Positions 1-9,290 are shown, counted from the first letter of the stretch. The stretch: DNA of 46,071 nt from Nocardiopsis sp. CNR-923 (GCF_001942255.1 NZ_MKKC01000088.1:1-46071), one strand, 5' to 3'. A program made the numbers and translations. Notes: generated by a model not told the origin, from the letters alone.

Positions 1-55
1 GACCAGGGCGGCAGAGGGGCCCCAGCGAGATCGGTCCCGGGTCACATCCCGGGGG

Positions 56-603
56 TTAGTGCGGTTGTGAAGTTACACCACTCCAAGGGACATGACCGGA
101 CCACCGGGCCGACCGGTCCGGAGATCTCCCCGGATCGCCGGCCGCCTCCGCGGTCCCGGAGCCGTGCGCCTCCTCGGCACGCGGGTCCACCACAGCCCAC
201 ACGGTGAGCGGGCCGCCCGACCTCCCGAACCACCCCCAGGCCTGCGACAGCTCCTCCACCAGGCGCAGCCCGTATCCCCCGCCCAGGCACGGTACGGTCG
301 GCGCCACTCCCCCACGGGCCCCGTCGTCGGTCACCGCGACCTGGATCAGGGCCCCGTGCCGCTCCATCCGCAACCGCACTCGACCGAACCGCCCCCGGAC
401 GCCGTGTGCCGCAGGGCGTTCGTGTGCAGCTCCGACGCCACCGTGAGCAACGGGTACGCGCGGTCGAAGCTCAGGCCCGAGCCGTGCCAGCACCACTGCC
501 GCGAAGTCGTCACCTGACCCGGCAGTGATCCGAAACTCGCCATCCGCACGCCCGGAATCACGGACGGGATCCGCTTCGGCAGCGCTTCCCTCTGTTCGCC
601 CAT
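56..603 (-). CDS. RsbW-like ATP-binding (HATPase_c) regulator, frame broken
   Basis: This resembles the small anti-sigma-factor type serine kinases or ATP-binding proteins that abound in actinomycetes. The N-box is visible in the first frame (ELHTNALRHT, about residue 65) and the G1-type segment (VTDDG) and G2-type segment (GGGYGLRLVEEL) in the second. The two halves lie in different frames. They join at a run of five C (392-396, plus strand); a sixth would give one 182-residue protein, a normal family length. The ATG at 603 has a GGGGAG ribosome site 8 nt upstream. Any sigma factor or anti-anti-sigma partner is outside the window. The family call is firm; the biological role is unknown. Confidence 0.72.
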
Positions 604-769
604 CGCCTACTCCCCTAACCTCGATCTTTCATGAGGGCTGGGCTGTCCGCTGACGAGACGCTCGATACTGGCCAAACAGCGAAAACCTGGATATGGGCAT
701 GCTGGTGTCCCGATGCGCTCGGGTGAGCGCCAGGATCCACAGACCCCCAAAGACGCTTCCTCATACTCG

Positions 770-1640
770 TCGGTGCAGGTAACAGCAGGTCATCCTGGGG
801 CGGGCAGCACCCGCAACCGGGTGAGGGCTCCGACCAGCAGCCCGCCCCAAGGCCAGGAACGGTTGAACCGCAGCAGTTGTCTTCGCCCGGTCCTGACCAA
901 CCGGGCTGCGGTCGAGAACTAGCGCAGCCGCAGGCGTTTTGGCTCCCACCGGCGGGCGTCGTGTCCGGTCAGGGCAAGCATCTGCGCCCAGGCGATGAGG
1001 TCCAAGCCGAGCATGACCAGCTCGATCCAGATCTGGTTGGCGGCGAAGCCGTGCAGGGGCAGGTTGGCCAGCCCGGTGTCCTTGGCCGCGCGGATACGGT
1101 CCTCGGCTCTGGCCCGGCGGCGGTGACGCAGCTCCAGATCGGCGAGCTGGCCTCGGGGGGTGTTGGTCGCGAACGCGGTGAGGCGGTTTCCGTCTGAATC
1201 GGTGATGCGTAGCCGTGCTCCGGGGTGGGGGCGCTCGGCGCGCACGATCAGCGTATCCCGGTGGGCCAGCCTGGTGGGGGCGGCTTCGTCTTTCTGGAAT
1301 GGGCGGTGAGGGTGCGGGCGACGGTGGGGTCGGAGGCCACGGGCCCGTGCAGGTCGGGCTGGTCACGCAGCAGTGCGGCATCGGCCAGGCAGTCGCCGCC
1401 CAAGGCCAGAGCCAGGGCCAGGTGGGCGCTGATCGTGTGGTCCAGGCCGGTGGCGCGGACGGTCTCGGTGAGGAGTGGGCCCGCGGCGTGGGAGAGGGCT
1501 CCGGTGCCGTCGGTCGCGGGCTGTGGTCGGGGGTAAGGGTGGATAGGCTCCACTTGGAAGGTGCTTCTGTTCGTTGTGGGCCAAAGGCTTCGACACCCTT
1601 GATTATCCCAGTTCAGATGCACCTTCCGTGTGTTCAGGGG
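770..1640 (-). mobile_element. Decayed IS1380-family element (copy A)
   Basis: A remnant carrying the two ends of an IS1380-type transposase with the middle missing. Its upstream end (about 1600-1640, read on the minus strand) aligns with the upstream end of the second IS1380 copy near 4150-4210; both have a CTGAACTG...GTGTCGAAG pattern. The outer limits are estimates, because I could not fix terminal repeats or a target duplication. Confidence 0.6.
790..1553 (-). pseudogene. IS1380-family transposase, internally deleted
   Basis: The N-terminal part (GLDHTISAHLALALALGGD) and the C-terminal part (AEDRIRAAKDTGLANLPLHG, with the catalytic-type Glu, then FAANQIW) are typical of IS1380 DDE transposases. 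The usual protein has about 450 residues. Here some 180 residues of the core, including both catalytic Asp residues, are gone between roughly the LTAH and PPPPGWP segments. There is also a one-base frame break at 1247 (restoring one C gives GIRLIVRAERPHPG) and an in-frame TAG at 919-921, after which recognisable sequence continues to 790. The chosen start is GTG 1553, matching the start of the 4247 copy. It cannot be active. Confidence 0.75.
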
Positions 1641-1663
1641 CCTTGATGGTCACGCCCTCGTGA

Positions 1664-1903
1664 AAGCCCGAGGCTAACCTCTCTTCCGACAACCGCGCCC
1701 GAGCAGGGGCGCGCACCCGCGACGAGTCGGACTGGTCGGAGGGCCAGCGCGGCCCGCTGCTCGTCGAGAACTCGTCCACAGCCTGGGGATACTTCCCGCT
1801 CGGCCCCCGGGGCGACCTGGGCGCCAACGTGTGGGCCGAGTTCCGGGTGGACCCCGTGACCGTTCCGGCGGGCCTGCTCCCGTTCGTCTTCACCGCCGAC
1901 TGA
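1664..1903 (+). pseudogene. 3' fragment of an unknown gene cut by IS1380
   Basis: An open frame of about 79 codons, with host-like codon use but no start codon, follows a TGA at 1661-1663 and ends at TGA 1901-1903. It begins where the IS1380 remnant stops, so the 5' part of the gene was probably lost when the element landed or decayed. The product reads like the C-terminal end of a folded domain (segments DWSEGQRGPLLVENSSTAWG and AEFRVDPVTVPAGLLPFVF). I do not recognise the family. Confidence 0.35.
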
Positions 1904-2015
1904 CGCCAACGTCCGGCATGGATGGCGGACACCGCGGACTCAGGCCGATGACGAGGCCGCCCGCGCCCCCGCCGGGGAAGGACGGGGCGGCCCGTGTCGC
2001 GCGGCGCGCTACGCG

Positions 2016-3056
2016 CTACGCACACAGCTTGTCGTCGAGATTCCTCTGTCGCTTCGAGATGATCAGGTCCGGCGTGCTGTCGAACAGCAGGCGATCGGCC
2101 GTGCCGTCGATGTGGAACCCGGGAGCGAAGATGAAGGGGTTTCCCGGTCCGGCCAACCGCCAACCGTCCTCGGCCCTGCGCTCCTCCTCCGCCTCGTCCA
2201 CCTCCTCGACGTCGAAGCCGTGGTCGAAGATCTCGAACACCGGTTGGACGCGGAACGTCCTCTCGATGGGCGTCGCGTCCAGCCAGACCTCGGTGCAGGG
2301 TTCGATGAGCATCGCTCGCAGCCTGGAGACCTCGAAGGCCCGGCCCCAGGCCCACGTGAAGTTGGTGTCCCTGCTCTTCGTGGTACTGAAGATCTCGTCG
2401 GTCACCGTCTTGGAGAAACTGAAACCCGTACTGGTCGTCGCGTCGAAGCCGGTGAACCAGGTGACGGTCAGTTCGTAGTAGTCGTCGCCGGTTCCCAGGT
2501 TCTGCTGCACGCCGGTGATGCGCCGGGCCGCGCCGGGCTCGTCCCAGCCGCCGAGCACCGGGAAGTGGCACTGCCCCCGGAGGACCTCCCAGGGCCCCTG
2601 CGGGGCGAAGTTCCCGTGCTCGCGCACGAAGGCGGGTCTGGTCAGGAAGTCACCGGTCTCGTTGTTGAACGCCCCCTGGATCGGCTTGCCCGGACCTCTC
2701 TGGCAGAGCTCCCCCATCAGAGCGGCCGAGTCGAACGGCTCCTCGGCCCCGAAGTCGATCGCCCCCGGAAACGGCACGTCCTCCTGCTTGGGCGGCGCCT
2801 CCCCGATATTCACCATCGCTGGATGCTCCGGCATCCCCGCGAGCGGCGGCATGTTGGTCTGGTGGGCGGGGTGCTGCGGCGTCGCGCCGCTCACCGGTCT
2901 CGGCGGCTGCCCGCCGTGTCCGGGGGTCCACTCGGGGTCCTGCGCGTGCGCCGCAGGGCCCATGAACACCTGGCCGCCCAGGGCCACGACCGCGGACAAG
3001 GTGAGCGCCGCCACTCTCGTGGCGAGCGCCCGCCGTCTCCGTTGTTCCCGTCTCAT
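2016..3056 (-). CDS. Secreted protein of unknown function
   Basis: 346 residues. An N-terminal signal peptide is clear: MRREQRRRRALATRV, a hydrophobic stretch LTLSAVVALGG, then a cleavage site near AAHAQD. The mature part starts with a Pro/His-rich segment (residues about 40-80) and continues with a beta-rich region that holds a Ser/Thr-rich stretch of alternating polarity (FSFSKTVTDEIFSTTKSRDT). Such stretches are seen in the membrane hairpins of aerolysin-type pore formers, but the match is weak. Four Cys in the mature part could form disulphides. ATG 3056 is preferred over an upstream in-frame start because GGAGGG lies 5 nt before it. It is flanked by IS remnants on both sides and has no obvious partner gene. 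Confidence 0.7.
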   Translation of the reverse strand: MRREQRRRRALATRVAALTLSAVVALGGQVFMGPAAHAQDPEWTPGHGGQPPRPVSGATPQHPAHQTNMPPLAGMPEHPAMVNIGEAPPKQEDVPFPGAIDFGAEEPFDSAALMGELCQRGPGKPIQGAFNNETGDFLTRPAFVREHGNFAPQGPWEVLRGQCHFPVLGGWDEPGAARRITGVQQNLGTGDDYYELTVTWFTGFDATTSTGFSFSKTVTDEIFSTTKSRDTNFTWAWGRAFEVSRLRAMLIEPCTEVWLDATPIERTFRVQPVFEIFDHGFDVEEVDEAEEERRAEDGWRLAGPGNPFIFAPGFHIDGTADRLLFDSTPDLIISKRQRNLDDKLCA

Positions 3057-3287
3057 CGGTCCCTCCGCATCATCGACCCGGTTTCGCCTCCGATCCGCAG
3101 GGCGCGACGTGCGGGAAACGCCAGAAGGCGACATTTCACTAAAAGAACATCGCGCGGAACCCTGAGGTTTTCGAGGCGGTCAACGGCAGATTAACTCCCT
3201 ACCGACCGGAAGGGCCCGCGACGCGCCCACCGGAAACGTACGCGGCACTTCTCCCGAAAGGCGTTGTTATCTGCGACGGGGAGACAC

Positions 3288-4130
3288 TGAGCCTTTTTCA
3301 TCCTGCTTCGCGGAGTTGAAGCACCAGCACCGCGCGGGTGATCTGGCCGACCCGGTGCGGGCAGCAGCGTAGGCGGCGTAGGACATCCCAGTTCTTGAGT
3401 TGGGCGATCGCGCGCTCGCCGGGTGCGCGGAGCTTGGCGTGGGCAGAGTTGGCGTCCTTCTTCCACTGGGGCTTGCCGCGGCCCTTGAACGGGCAGAACA
3501 CCACCTCGGACAAGCCGACGTAGCCCTTGTCGCCCAGCCCGATGAGCCCTGCGGCCTGGAGCCGTTCGGTGATCTTCCATACCCGGGCGGCCTTGGTGTC
3601 GTGCACCGCGCCGGGCAGCGACCACGACGTCCAGAGGGGTTCGCCGTCGGGTGCGGACACGACCTGGATGTTCATGCCGTGCTGTTCGTGTTTGCCCGAA
3701 TAGAAGGGCCGGTCGGCGGCGAGGCGGTCGCAGGCGATGAGGGTGCCGTCCACGATCACGTATCCGTGGCCGTCTCCACGAGCGCGGCGCAACCCCTGTT
3801 CGAGGGTGGGTGCTTGTTCGGCGAGCAGGCGGGTGGTCTCGCGCACGTACCTCCAGGCGGTGGTGGTGCCGACATCGAAACCGGCCGCGACCTGGATGAG
3901 CGGCTCCCCTTTGTGCAGGTGGACCAGTACGAGCAGGGCTTGCTGTGCGGGGTTCAGGCGTCGCCATCGGGAGCCGGTGGCGGCCCGGCGGGCGCGGATG
4001 GCGCGGGCGGCCAGGTTCAGAGTGCGGCGTCACAACGGCAAGGCGGCGCGGTAGAACAGCATCAGAGCCCTTGGGATTCAGGTCTTCGCGGTTGTTGACC
4101 CGTTTACCAAGGGCTTCTTGCTGTCAGCCC
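3288..4130 (-). mobile_element. IS5-family element, copy 1 (5' end truncated)
   Basis: The 3' terminal repeat (3288-3305, TGAGCCTTTTTCATCCTG) matches the ends of the second copy at 5565-6333. The other end is missing: similarity to copy 2 stops near 4125, where the IS1380 copy B begins, so an IS1380 insertion or recombination probably removed the 5' terminal repeat. The right limit is approximate. Confidence 0.75.
3298..4062 (-). pseudogene. IS5-family transposase with nonsense codon
   Basis: A DDE_Tnp_4 type transposase of 254 codons from ATG 4062. All three catalytic segments are present: VIVDGTL, GDKGYVG and GERAIAQLK. A TGA at 4030-4032 stands where copy 2 has TCA (Ser), so only the stretch after it can be read, for instance from an internal GTG at 3846. 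The stop codon lies inside the terminal inverted repeat, as it does in copy 2. No frameshift was seen. Confidence 0.8.
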
Positions 4131-4134
4131 CGAC

Positions 4135-5170
4135 TATTCAGCTGAATTGGGATCCCTGACGACCCGAAAACACGAAAGGCGCCCTGAACTGCAAGGAGGC
4201 GAGTGTCGAAGTCGTATCCGGTACACAAGTCAGGAGCACCTTTCTGGTGAGCGACCCTACACCGTGGGACCGGCGCCTGTACGTGACCTCCGACGGCAAG
4301 AACCTCATCGGACACGCAGGAGCCGTGCTCCTGCGTAAGCTCGCCGACCGCACCGGACTCACCCGAGCCCTGTCCGGCACGCTGCCCTCCAGCACCGCCA
4401 ACACCTGGCGGGACCGGGCCACGGTACTCGTCCACCTGGCGGTGGCGATCGCATCGGCGCGCGCAGCCTGCTGGAAGCCGAACAACTGGGTCTGCACCAA
4501 CAGCCGTTGTCGGGCACCCCCGCCTCGGACTCGACCACCCGTCGGCTCCTGGCCGCCATGGACGAAGCGATGACAGCCAAGATCGCGAAAGTGCGGCGGC
4601 GGATCCGCCGCCACGTGTGGACACTGCTGCACCTGCGACCAGGCGGATTTCCGTACCTGACCGTGGCCGGACGGCACCTGAAGGGGTGGATCGTCGTCGA
4701 CCTGGACGCCACCGTCATCACGAGCGCCTCCAAGAAGGAGAAAGCCGCACCCACGTTCAAGGGCACGTTCGGGTTCCACCCGCTGGGAGCCTGGTGCGCC
4801 AACACCGGCGAGAGCCTGGCGATGCACCTGCGGCCCGGCAACGCTGGAGCCAACACCGTGGATGACCACGTGCGTGTCCTGGCCGACGCCCTCGACCAGG
4901 TCCCCGGCTCGGCCCGCGCCAAGCTCCTCATCCGCATCGACGGTGCGGGCGCCACGCACGAGTTGTTGAAGCACCTAGAAGCGTTGAACACCACCCGGCG
5001 CACCGTCCGCTACACGGTGGGCTGGAAGATCACATCCGCCGACGAGGCCGCGATCGCTCGCCTGCCCGAGAGCGCGTGGGAAACAGCGCTGACCCGGACG
5101 GAAGTCTCCAGGAGGGCTACCAGATCGCGGAGCTGACGAGGCTGAACGTGCTTCCGGCCGTCACCTGACG
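4135..5170 (+). mobile_element. Truncated IS1380-family element (copy B)
   Basis: The left end lies near 4135-4160 (sequence GACGACCCGAAAACACGAAA), abutting IS5 copy 1. The transposase loses similarity to the family near 5150-5170, before the region of the catalytic Glu, so the right third of the element is absent. It faces opposite to copy A and differs from it in sequence. Confidence 0.6.
4247..5168 (+). pseudogene. IS1380-family transposase, frameshifted and 3'-truncated
   Basis: GTG 4247 follows AGGAG. The first frame gives the typical N-terminus (DGKNLIGHAGAVLLRKLADR). The frame then breaks near 4453, where one extra A would continue into IGARSLLEAEQLGLHQQPLS. The core with two catalytic Asp segments (VVDLDAT and LLIRIDGAGATHELL) follows. 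A second one-base break at 5091 leads to DPDGSLQEGYQIAELTRLN before TGA 5166-5168. The C-terminal third with the catalytic Glu is missing, so this copy is dead whatever the status of the two suspect bases. Confidence 0.75.
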
Positions 5171-5304
5171 GCTGTGTCCCGTCCTGACAAGGACCAGGAA
5201 GGAAGGGCCTGTTCCCGGGCCTGTGGAACCCGGCGCACTCCGCGGCGTCGCGCGACGGCCCGTCCTCCCCGGCGGACGACATTACGGGCAAACCGCTGGG
5301 CAGG

Positions 5305-5463
5305 TCAGCGGCCGATCCCCGCTGACGAACCGAGGCCAGTGCCGTGGCTCAAGGTTCCACCGCCGACGTCGACGGTGGCTGCGGAGGCGACGCCAACAGC
5401 TCCACCAGCAATTCCTGCAGCCAATAGCATCGCAACTGTGACGCGTTTCATCATTTTCTTCAT
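5305..5463 (-). CDS. Truncated lactococcin-972-like bacteriocin precursor
   Basis: 52 residues. It has a basic start (MKKMMKRV), a hydrophobic signal core (AMLLAAGIAGGAVGV) and a signal peptidase site at ASA-AT. The mature part begins TVDVGGGTLSHGTGLG. Mature lactococcin 972-family peptides start with a V-x-V/E-GGGTW-x-xG pattern and usually run about 60 residues further, with the whole precursor near 95 residues. Here TGA follows 24 residues into the mature part (5305-5307), so the active domain is lost. An AGGA ribosome site lies 9 nt before ATG 5463. The 5' part is less GC-rich than its surroundings, suggesting transfer. No transporter or immunity gene is beside it. It lies between IS1380 copy B and IS5 copy 2. 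Confidence 0.55.
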   Translation of the reverse strand: MKKMMKRVTVAMLLAAGIAGGAVGVASAATVDVGGGTLSHGTGLGSSAGIGR

Positions 5464-5564
5464 GAGGCATTCCTGACTCGACTCGTGGGGACTTCACAGG
5501 CGGATTTCCTGCGAAGCTCGAACCAGGAATGAAGCTATCAGGACCACGGAGGACCCGTCTACTC

Positions 5565-6333
5565 TGAGCCTTTTTTATCCTGAAGGCGCAGATCACAGCC
5601 GCGTACCGGCCTCACGGAACCACCTCTGAAAGCAGGAAGCCCCTGGTGGACGGGTTTTCGACCAAGAAGAACCAGCACCAGAGGCTTCACATGCTGTTCT
5701 ACCGTGCCGCGCTGCCCCTGTCACGCCGGACCCTGAACCTGGCCGCCCGCACCATCGGGGCCCACCGCAGGAACACCGGTTCCCGATGGCAGCGCCTGGA
5801 TCCCGCACAGCAGGCCCTGCTCGTACTGGTCCACCTCTACAAGGGAGAGACGTTCGCCCAGGTCGCAGCCGGTTTCGAGGTGGGCACCACGACCGCCTGG
5901 CGGTACGTGCGCGAGACCACCGGCCTGCTCGCGAAGCAGGCACCCACCCTCGAACAGAGACTACGCCGCGCACGCCGCAAAGGGTGGGGGTACGTGATCG
6001 TGGACGGCACCCTGATCGCCTGCGACCGCGTCGCGGCCGACCGCCCGTTCTATTCCGGCAAGCACAAGCAGCACGGCATGAACGTCCAGGTGGTGGCCGC
6101 ACCGGACGGGGAGCCCCTGTGGACGTCGTGGTCGCTCCTGGGATCGGTGCACGACACCAGGGCCGCACGGGTGTGGAGGATCGCCGAGCGCATCGCCTCC
6201 TCGGGTCTGCTCGGCCTGGGCGACAAGGGGTACGTGGGCCTGCCGGAGGCGGTGTTCTGCCCGTTCAAGGGCCGGGGCAAGCCGCAGCGGAAGAAGGACG
6301 CCAACTTCCGAGAAGCAGGATGAAAAAGGCTCA
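5565..6333 (+). mobile_element. IS5-family element, copy 2 (complete ends)
   Basis: A 769-bp element bounded by inverted repeats 5565-5582 (TGAGCCTTTTTTATCCTG) and 6316-6333 (CAGGATGAAAAAGGCTCA), 17 of 18 complementary. CTC stands directly before the left end (5562-5564) and directly after the right end (6334-6336), a possible 3-bp target duplication. The ends are whole, but the transposase has an internal deletion, so the element could move only with a helper. Confidence 0.82.
5691..6323 (+). pseudogene. IS5-family transposase lacking catalytic Glu region
   Basis: It is homologous to the 3298-4062 copy along its length: MLFYRAALPLSRRTLN, the helix-turn-helix segment, then VIVDGTL and GDKGYVG with two catalytic Asp. 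After KKDAN it jumps straight to FREAG. Copy 1 has 44 more codons here, including GERAIAQLK with the catalytic Glu. The deletion edges in copy 1 share CAACTC, which suggests loss by short-repeat slippage. The open frame extends upstream to a GTG at 5646, but ATG 5691 aligns with the start of copy 1. The product should be catalytically dead. Confidence 0.8.
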
Positions 6334-6525
6334 CTCACTCGATGCGTTTTCTACACCTTTATCCGTTTTCCACCCATGAGGAAGAAATCGGGTGAATGGC
6401 CCCTTATGAGTCCACCATGACGGTTCTTTCCTCCTGGGTGCACCGAACCACGCCCCCACGCACAGGAGTGCGTCACCCGGTACGCCCGTCGTCGCTCCTC
6501 TCGGACCGACCCAGGACGCGACGAC

Positions 6526-6563
6526 ACGACGCCCCCACCGGACGGTTCCGGAAGAGGCGTCGT
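6526..6563 (-). terminator. Hairpin after tsaD
   Basis: ACGACGCC (6526-6533) pairs with GGCGTCGT (6556-6563), 21 nt downstream of the tsaD stop on the minus strand. The loop holds a second CCGG/CCGG pairing. It has no U-tract, as is usual in high-GC actinomycetes. The rest of 6334-6583 shows no gene. Confidence 0.45.
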
Positions 6564-6583
6564 CGGGGATGCCCGGCGGTCGC

Positions 6584-7618
6584 TCACACGGCCAGCGGGG
6601 ACCCCACCGGCAGGGAGGTGTCCGTACCCAGCTCAAGCGTGGATGGGGGCAGCCCGGCCGCGACCACCTCGGCGCCGAGGGCGGCGATCATCGCGCCGTT
6701 GTCGGTGCACAGGCGCGGGCGCGGGATTCGCAGCTCGATCCCCGCCTCCCGGCAGCGCACCTCCGCCAGGGCGCGCAGGGCCGAGTTGGCCGCCACGCCC
6801 CCGCTGATGACGAGGGTGCTCACCCCGTGTTCCACGCACGCGTCCACGGCCTTGCGGGTCAGCACGTCCACCACCGACTCCTGGAAGGCCGCGGCGATGT
6901 CGGCGACGACCAGGGGCTGACCGGCGCGCTCGGCGTCCTCCACGTGCCGTGCCACGGCGGTCTTCAGTCCGGAGAACGAGAAGTCGTAGGTACCGTCGCC
7001 CCACTTGCCGCGGGGGAAGCGGATGCCCCGCGGGTTGCCGGTCCGTGCGGCCCCGTCGATCGGCGGCCCGCCCGGATAGGGCAGGTCCAGCAGCCGCGCC
7101 ACCTTGTCGTAGGCCTCGCCGGCGGCGTCGTCCACGGTGTCGCCGAGAGAGACCACGTCGGTGGCGAGGTCGTTGACGAGCAGCAGCGACGTGTGGCCAC
7201 CGGACACCAGCAGCGCGACGGCGGGCTTGGGCAGCGGGCCGTGTTCCAGCTGGTCGACCGCCACGTGCCCGACCAGGTGGTTCACCCCGTACAGCGGCTT
7301 GTCCAGGGCCATCGCGTACGCCTTGGCCGCGGAGACGCCCACGAGTAGGGCGCCCGCCAGACCGGGACCGGCGGTGACCGCGATCGCGTCGACGTCCGCC
7401 AGCTTCACGCCCGCGGAGTCCAGCGCGCGCCGGACGGTCGGGGTCATCGCCTCCAGGTGGGCGCGGCTGGCCACCTCGGGCACGACGCCGCCGAAGCGCA
7501 CGTGCTGGTCGACGCTGGAGGCCACCTGGTCGCCCAGCAGTTCACAGCCGCGCACGAGACCGACGCCGGTCTCGTCGCACGACGTCTCGATCCCCAGGAT
7601 CAACGGATGGTCGCTCAT
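6584..7618 (-). CDS. tsaD: tRNA t6A synthase catalytic subunit TsaD
   Basis: 344 residues, the normal length. TsaD transfers the threonylcarbamoyl group to A37 of ANN-decoding tRNAs in a complex with TsaB and TsaE. The sequence shows the kinase-like N-terminus ([16 protein letters not shown]), the metal-binding NHLVGH motif, the SGGHTSL loop and the C-terminal TDNGAMIA motif. ATG 7618 overlaps the stop of rimI by 4 nt (ATGA), so translation is coupled. It is the last gene of alr-tsaE-tsaB-rimI-tsaD. It is essential or nearly so in most bacteria. No oddity was seen. Confidence 0.97.
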   Translation of the reverse strand: MSDHPLILGIETSCDETGVGLVRGCELLGDQVASSVDQHVRFGGVVPEVASRAHLEAMTPTVRRALDSAGVKLADVDAIAVTAGPGLAGALLVGVSAAKAYAMALDKPLYGVNHLVGHVAVDQLEHGPLPKPAVALLVSGGHTSLLLVNDLATDVVSLGDTVDDAAGEAYDKVARLLDLPYPGGPPIDGAARTGNPRGIRFPRGKWGDGTYDFSFSGLKTAVARHVEDAERAGQPLVVADIAAAFQESVVDVLTRKAVDACVEHGVSTLVISGGVAANSALRALAEVRCREAGIELRIPRPRLCTDNGAMIAALGAEVVAAGLPPSTLELGTDTSLPVGSPLAV

Positions 7619-8100
7619 GGGTTCCCCTCCCCGCCGGACACCTGTCCGGGCTGGGCCGTACGCCGCATGACGATCGCGTCGGCCCCGTTGTAGTAGCCGC
7701 GCCGCACACCGATCCGCGTGAAGCCGAAGTCGGTGTACAGCTTCTGGGCGCGCGGGTTGTCGTCGCGCACGTCCAGGAAGACGTGGACGACACCCTCGCG
7801 CGCGGCCCGGTCGAGCAGTTCGGTCAGCAGGGCCCGGCCGATCCCGCGCCCCCAGGCCGCCCGAGCCACGGCCATGGTCTGGACGTCGCCCTCCGGTGGG
7901 GCGGAGCGCAGGCCCGCGTAGCCGATGACCCGGTCGTCGGACTCGGCGACCACGTAGTACCGCGTCGGCTGGGACAGTTCGTCGCGGAACATCCCCTCGG
8001 TCCACGCGTCCTCGGGGAACAGCGCACGCTCCAGGTCCATGACCGCGGGCAGGTCGTCGCCGGACATGGAGCGCAGGCGCGCCCCGGTCACTTCACCCAC
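7615..8100 (-). CDS. rimI: Ribosomal protein S18 alanine N-acetyltransferase RimI
   Basis: A GNAT-fold acetyltransferase of 161 residues. The acetyl-CoA loop is seen as [13 protein letters not shown], and [18 protein letters not shown] is the usual C-terminal motif of RimI. It normally acetylates the N-terminal alanine of ribosomal protein S18. GTG 8100 lies inside the 3' end of tsaB (13-nt overlap), and its own stop overlaps the tsaD start. This places it in the standard t6A operon and supports the RimI call over a general GNAT. Confidence 0.92.
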   Translation of the reverse strand: MGEVTGARLRSMSGDDLPAVMDLERALFPEDAWTEGMFRDELSQPTRYYVVAESDDRVIGYAGLRSAPPEGDVQTMAVARAAWGRGIGRALLTELLDRAAREGVVHVFLDVRDDNPRAQKLYTDFGFTRIGVRRGYYNGADAIVMRRTAQPGQVSGGEGNP

Positions 8101-8765
8101 TGCCGGACCTTCTTCGGCGCGCGGGGCACCACGGCGTCGGGGCGGCGCAGGTAGAGCGGGTTGGGCTCGGGCAGCTCCTCGCCCGCGTGCAGGCGGAGCA
8201 ACGCGAGCTCGACCACGGCGGCGGCGTCCGGGAACAGCGGGTCCGGATCGGCGGCGGCGTCGCCGAACACCTCGGCGTACACGCGGGCGCCGTGTCCGAC
8301 GACCGGCAGGCCCCCGGTGTCGATCTCGGCGGGTCGGTCGACGCGCACCTCGCCCACGCGCGTGAGGCGGTCGTCGTAGCGGGCCCAGAACACCTCCTTG
8401 CGGCGGGCGTCCGTCATCGCGACGAAGGGCTCCGTGCGCCGGGTGGCGAACGCGAGCGCGTCCAGCGTGGTGACGCCGTGGCAGGGGATGTCCAGGGCGT
8501 CGGCCAGGGCGTGACCGGTCGCCAGACCGACGCGCAGGCCGGTGTAGGGCCCGGGTCCGACACCGACGGCGACCCCGTCGAGGTCGCCGAGGGCGACGCC
8601 CGTCTCCTCGGTGAGGCGGCGGATGGTCGGGCTGAGCAGTTCACCGTGGCGACGGGCGTCCACGGAGGACGCGCTCGCGCGCAGCGTGAAGTCGCCGTCG
8701 GCGGAGGTCTCACCGATCGCGGCGGTGACCGCCGGAGTGGCGGTGTCGAAGGCCAGGAGCAGCAC
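8088..8765 (-). CDS. tsaB: t6A accessory protein TsaB
   Basis: 225 residues with an ASKHA fold, the non-catalytic partner of TsaD. The start [17 protein letters not shown] and the segment [21 protein letters not shown] are diagnostic. It lacks the metal-binding histidines of TsaD, as expected. GTG 8765 follows the tsaE stop by 12 nt and its end overlaps rimI. It acts in the cytoplasm as scaffold of the threonylcarbamoyl transfer complex. Confidence 0.95.
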   Translation of the reverse strand: MLLLAFDTATPAVTAAIGETSADGDFTLRASASSVDARRHGELLSPTIRRLTEETGVALGDLDGVAVGVGPGPYTGLRVGLATGHALADALDIPCHGVTTLDALAFATRRTEPFVAMTDARRKEVFWARYDDRLTRVGEVRVDRPAEIDTGGLPVVGHGARVYAEVFGDAAADPDPLFPDAAAVVELALLRLHAGEELPEPNPLYLRRPDAVVPRAPKKVRQWVK

Positions 8766-8777
8766 GGGTGACCTTCC

Positions 8778-9290
8778 TCATCCGCGCCCGGCGACGATGC
8801 CGGGCAGATCGACGTCGGCCCAACGGTCCCCGACGGGGCGCAGGCGGACGGTCCGGGAGTCGTCCGGGTGGCGTTCGAACCGGATCTCCAGCCGGTCGTC
8901 GCTCAGGCCCTCCGCGACGCCCTCGCCCCACTCGACGACGGTGACGGACTCGGGGAGGGTCATGTCAAGGTCGATGTCGTCGATCTCGTCCGGCCCGCCC
9001 AGGCGGTAGGCGTCCACGTGCACGAGGGCCGGTCCGCCCGTCAGGGACGGGTGGATCCGGGAGATGATGAAGGTCGGTGACGTGACCGACCCGCGCACGC
9101 GCAGGCCCTCACCCAGGCCCTGGGTGAACGTGGTCTTGCCCGCGCCGAGGGGACCGGTCAGGATCAGGAGGTCTCCGGGGCGGGTGAGGGCGGCCACGTC
9201 GCGCCCCAGGGCGCGCATGGCGCCGTCGGTGGCGGCGGTGACCGCATGGACGGTGGGCGCGCCGGCGGCGGTGGCTGTTACGTCTGTCAT
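8778..9290 (-). CDS. tsaE: t6A ATPase TsaE
   Basis: 170 residues. The Walker A motif GPLGAGKTTFTQGL and the segments TSPTFIISR, LVHVDAYRL and VVEWGEGV are typical of TsaE, which uses ATP to reset the TsaBD complex. ATG 9290 was chosen because it gives a family-length protein. The frame is open to 9371 but that extension is Pro/Cys-rich and unlike the family. No strong ribosome site precedes 9290, so the exact start is unsure. It follows alr by 129 nt. Confidence 0.94.
   Translation of the reverse strand: MTDVTATAAGAPTVHAVTAATDGAMRALGRDVAALTRPGDLLILTGPLGAGKTTFTQGLGEGLRVRGSVTSPTFIISRIHPSLTGGPALVHVDAYRLGGPDEIDDIDLDMTLPESVTVVEWGEGVAEGLSDDRLEIRFERHPDDSRTVRLRPVGDRWADVDLPGIVAGRG

Noticed and set aside
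2112..3194. 360-codon plus-strand frame opposite the secreted protein
   Set aside because: It has no start signal and composition typical of antisense frames. The minus strand has a signal peptide and ribosome site.
5010..5291. 93-codon minus-strand ORF across the end of IS1380 copy B
   Set aside because: It spans the junction of the element and neighbouring DNA and has no ribosome site or motif.
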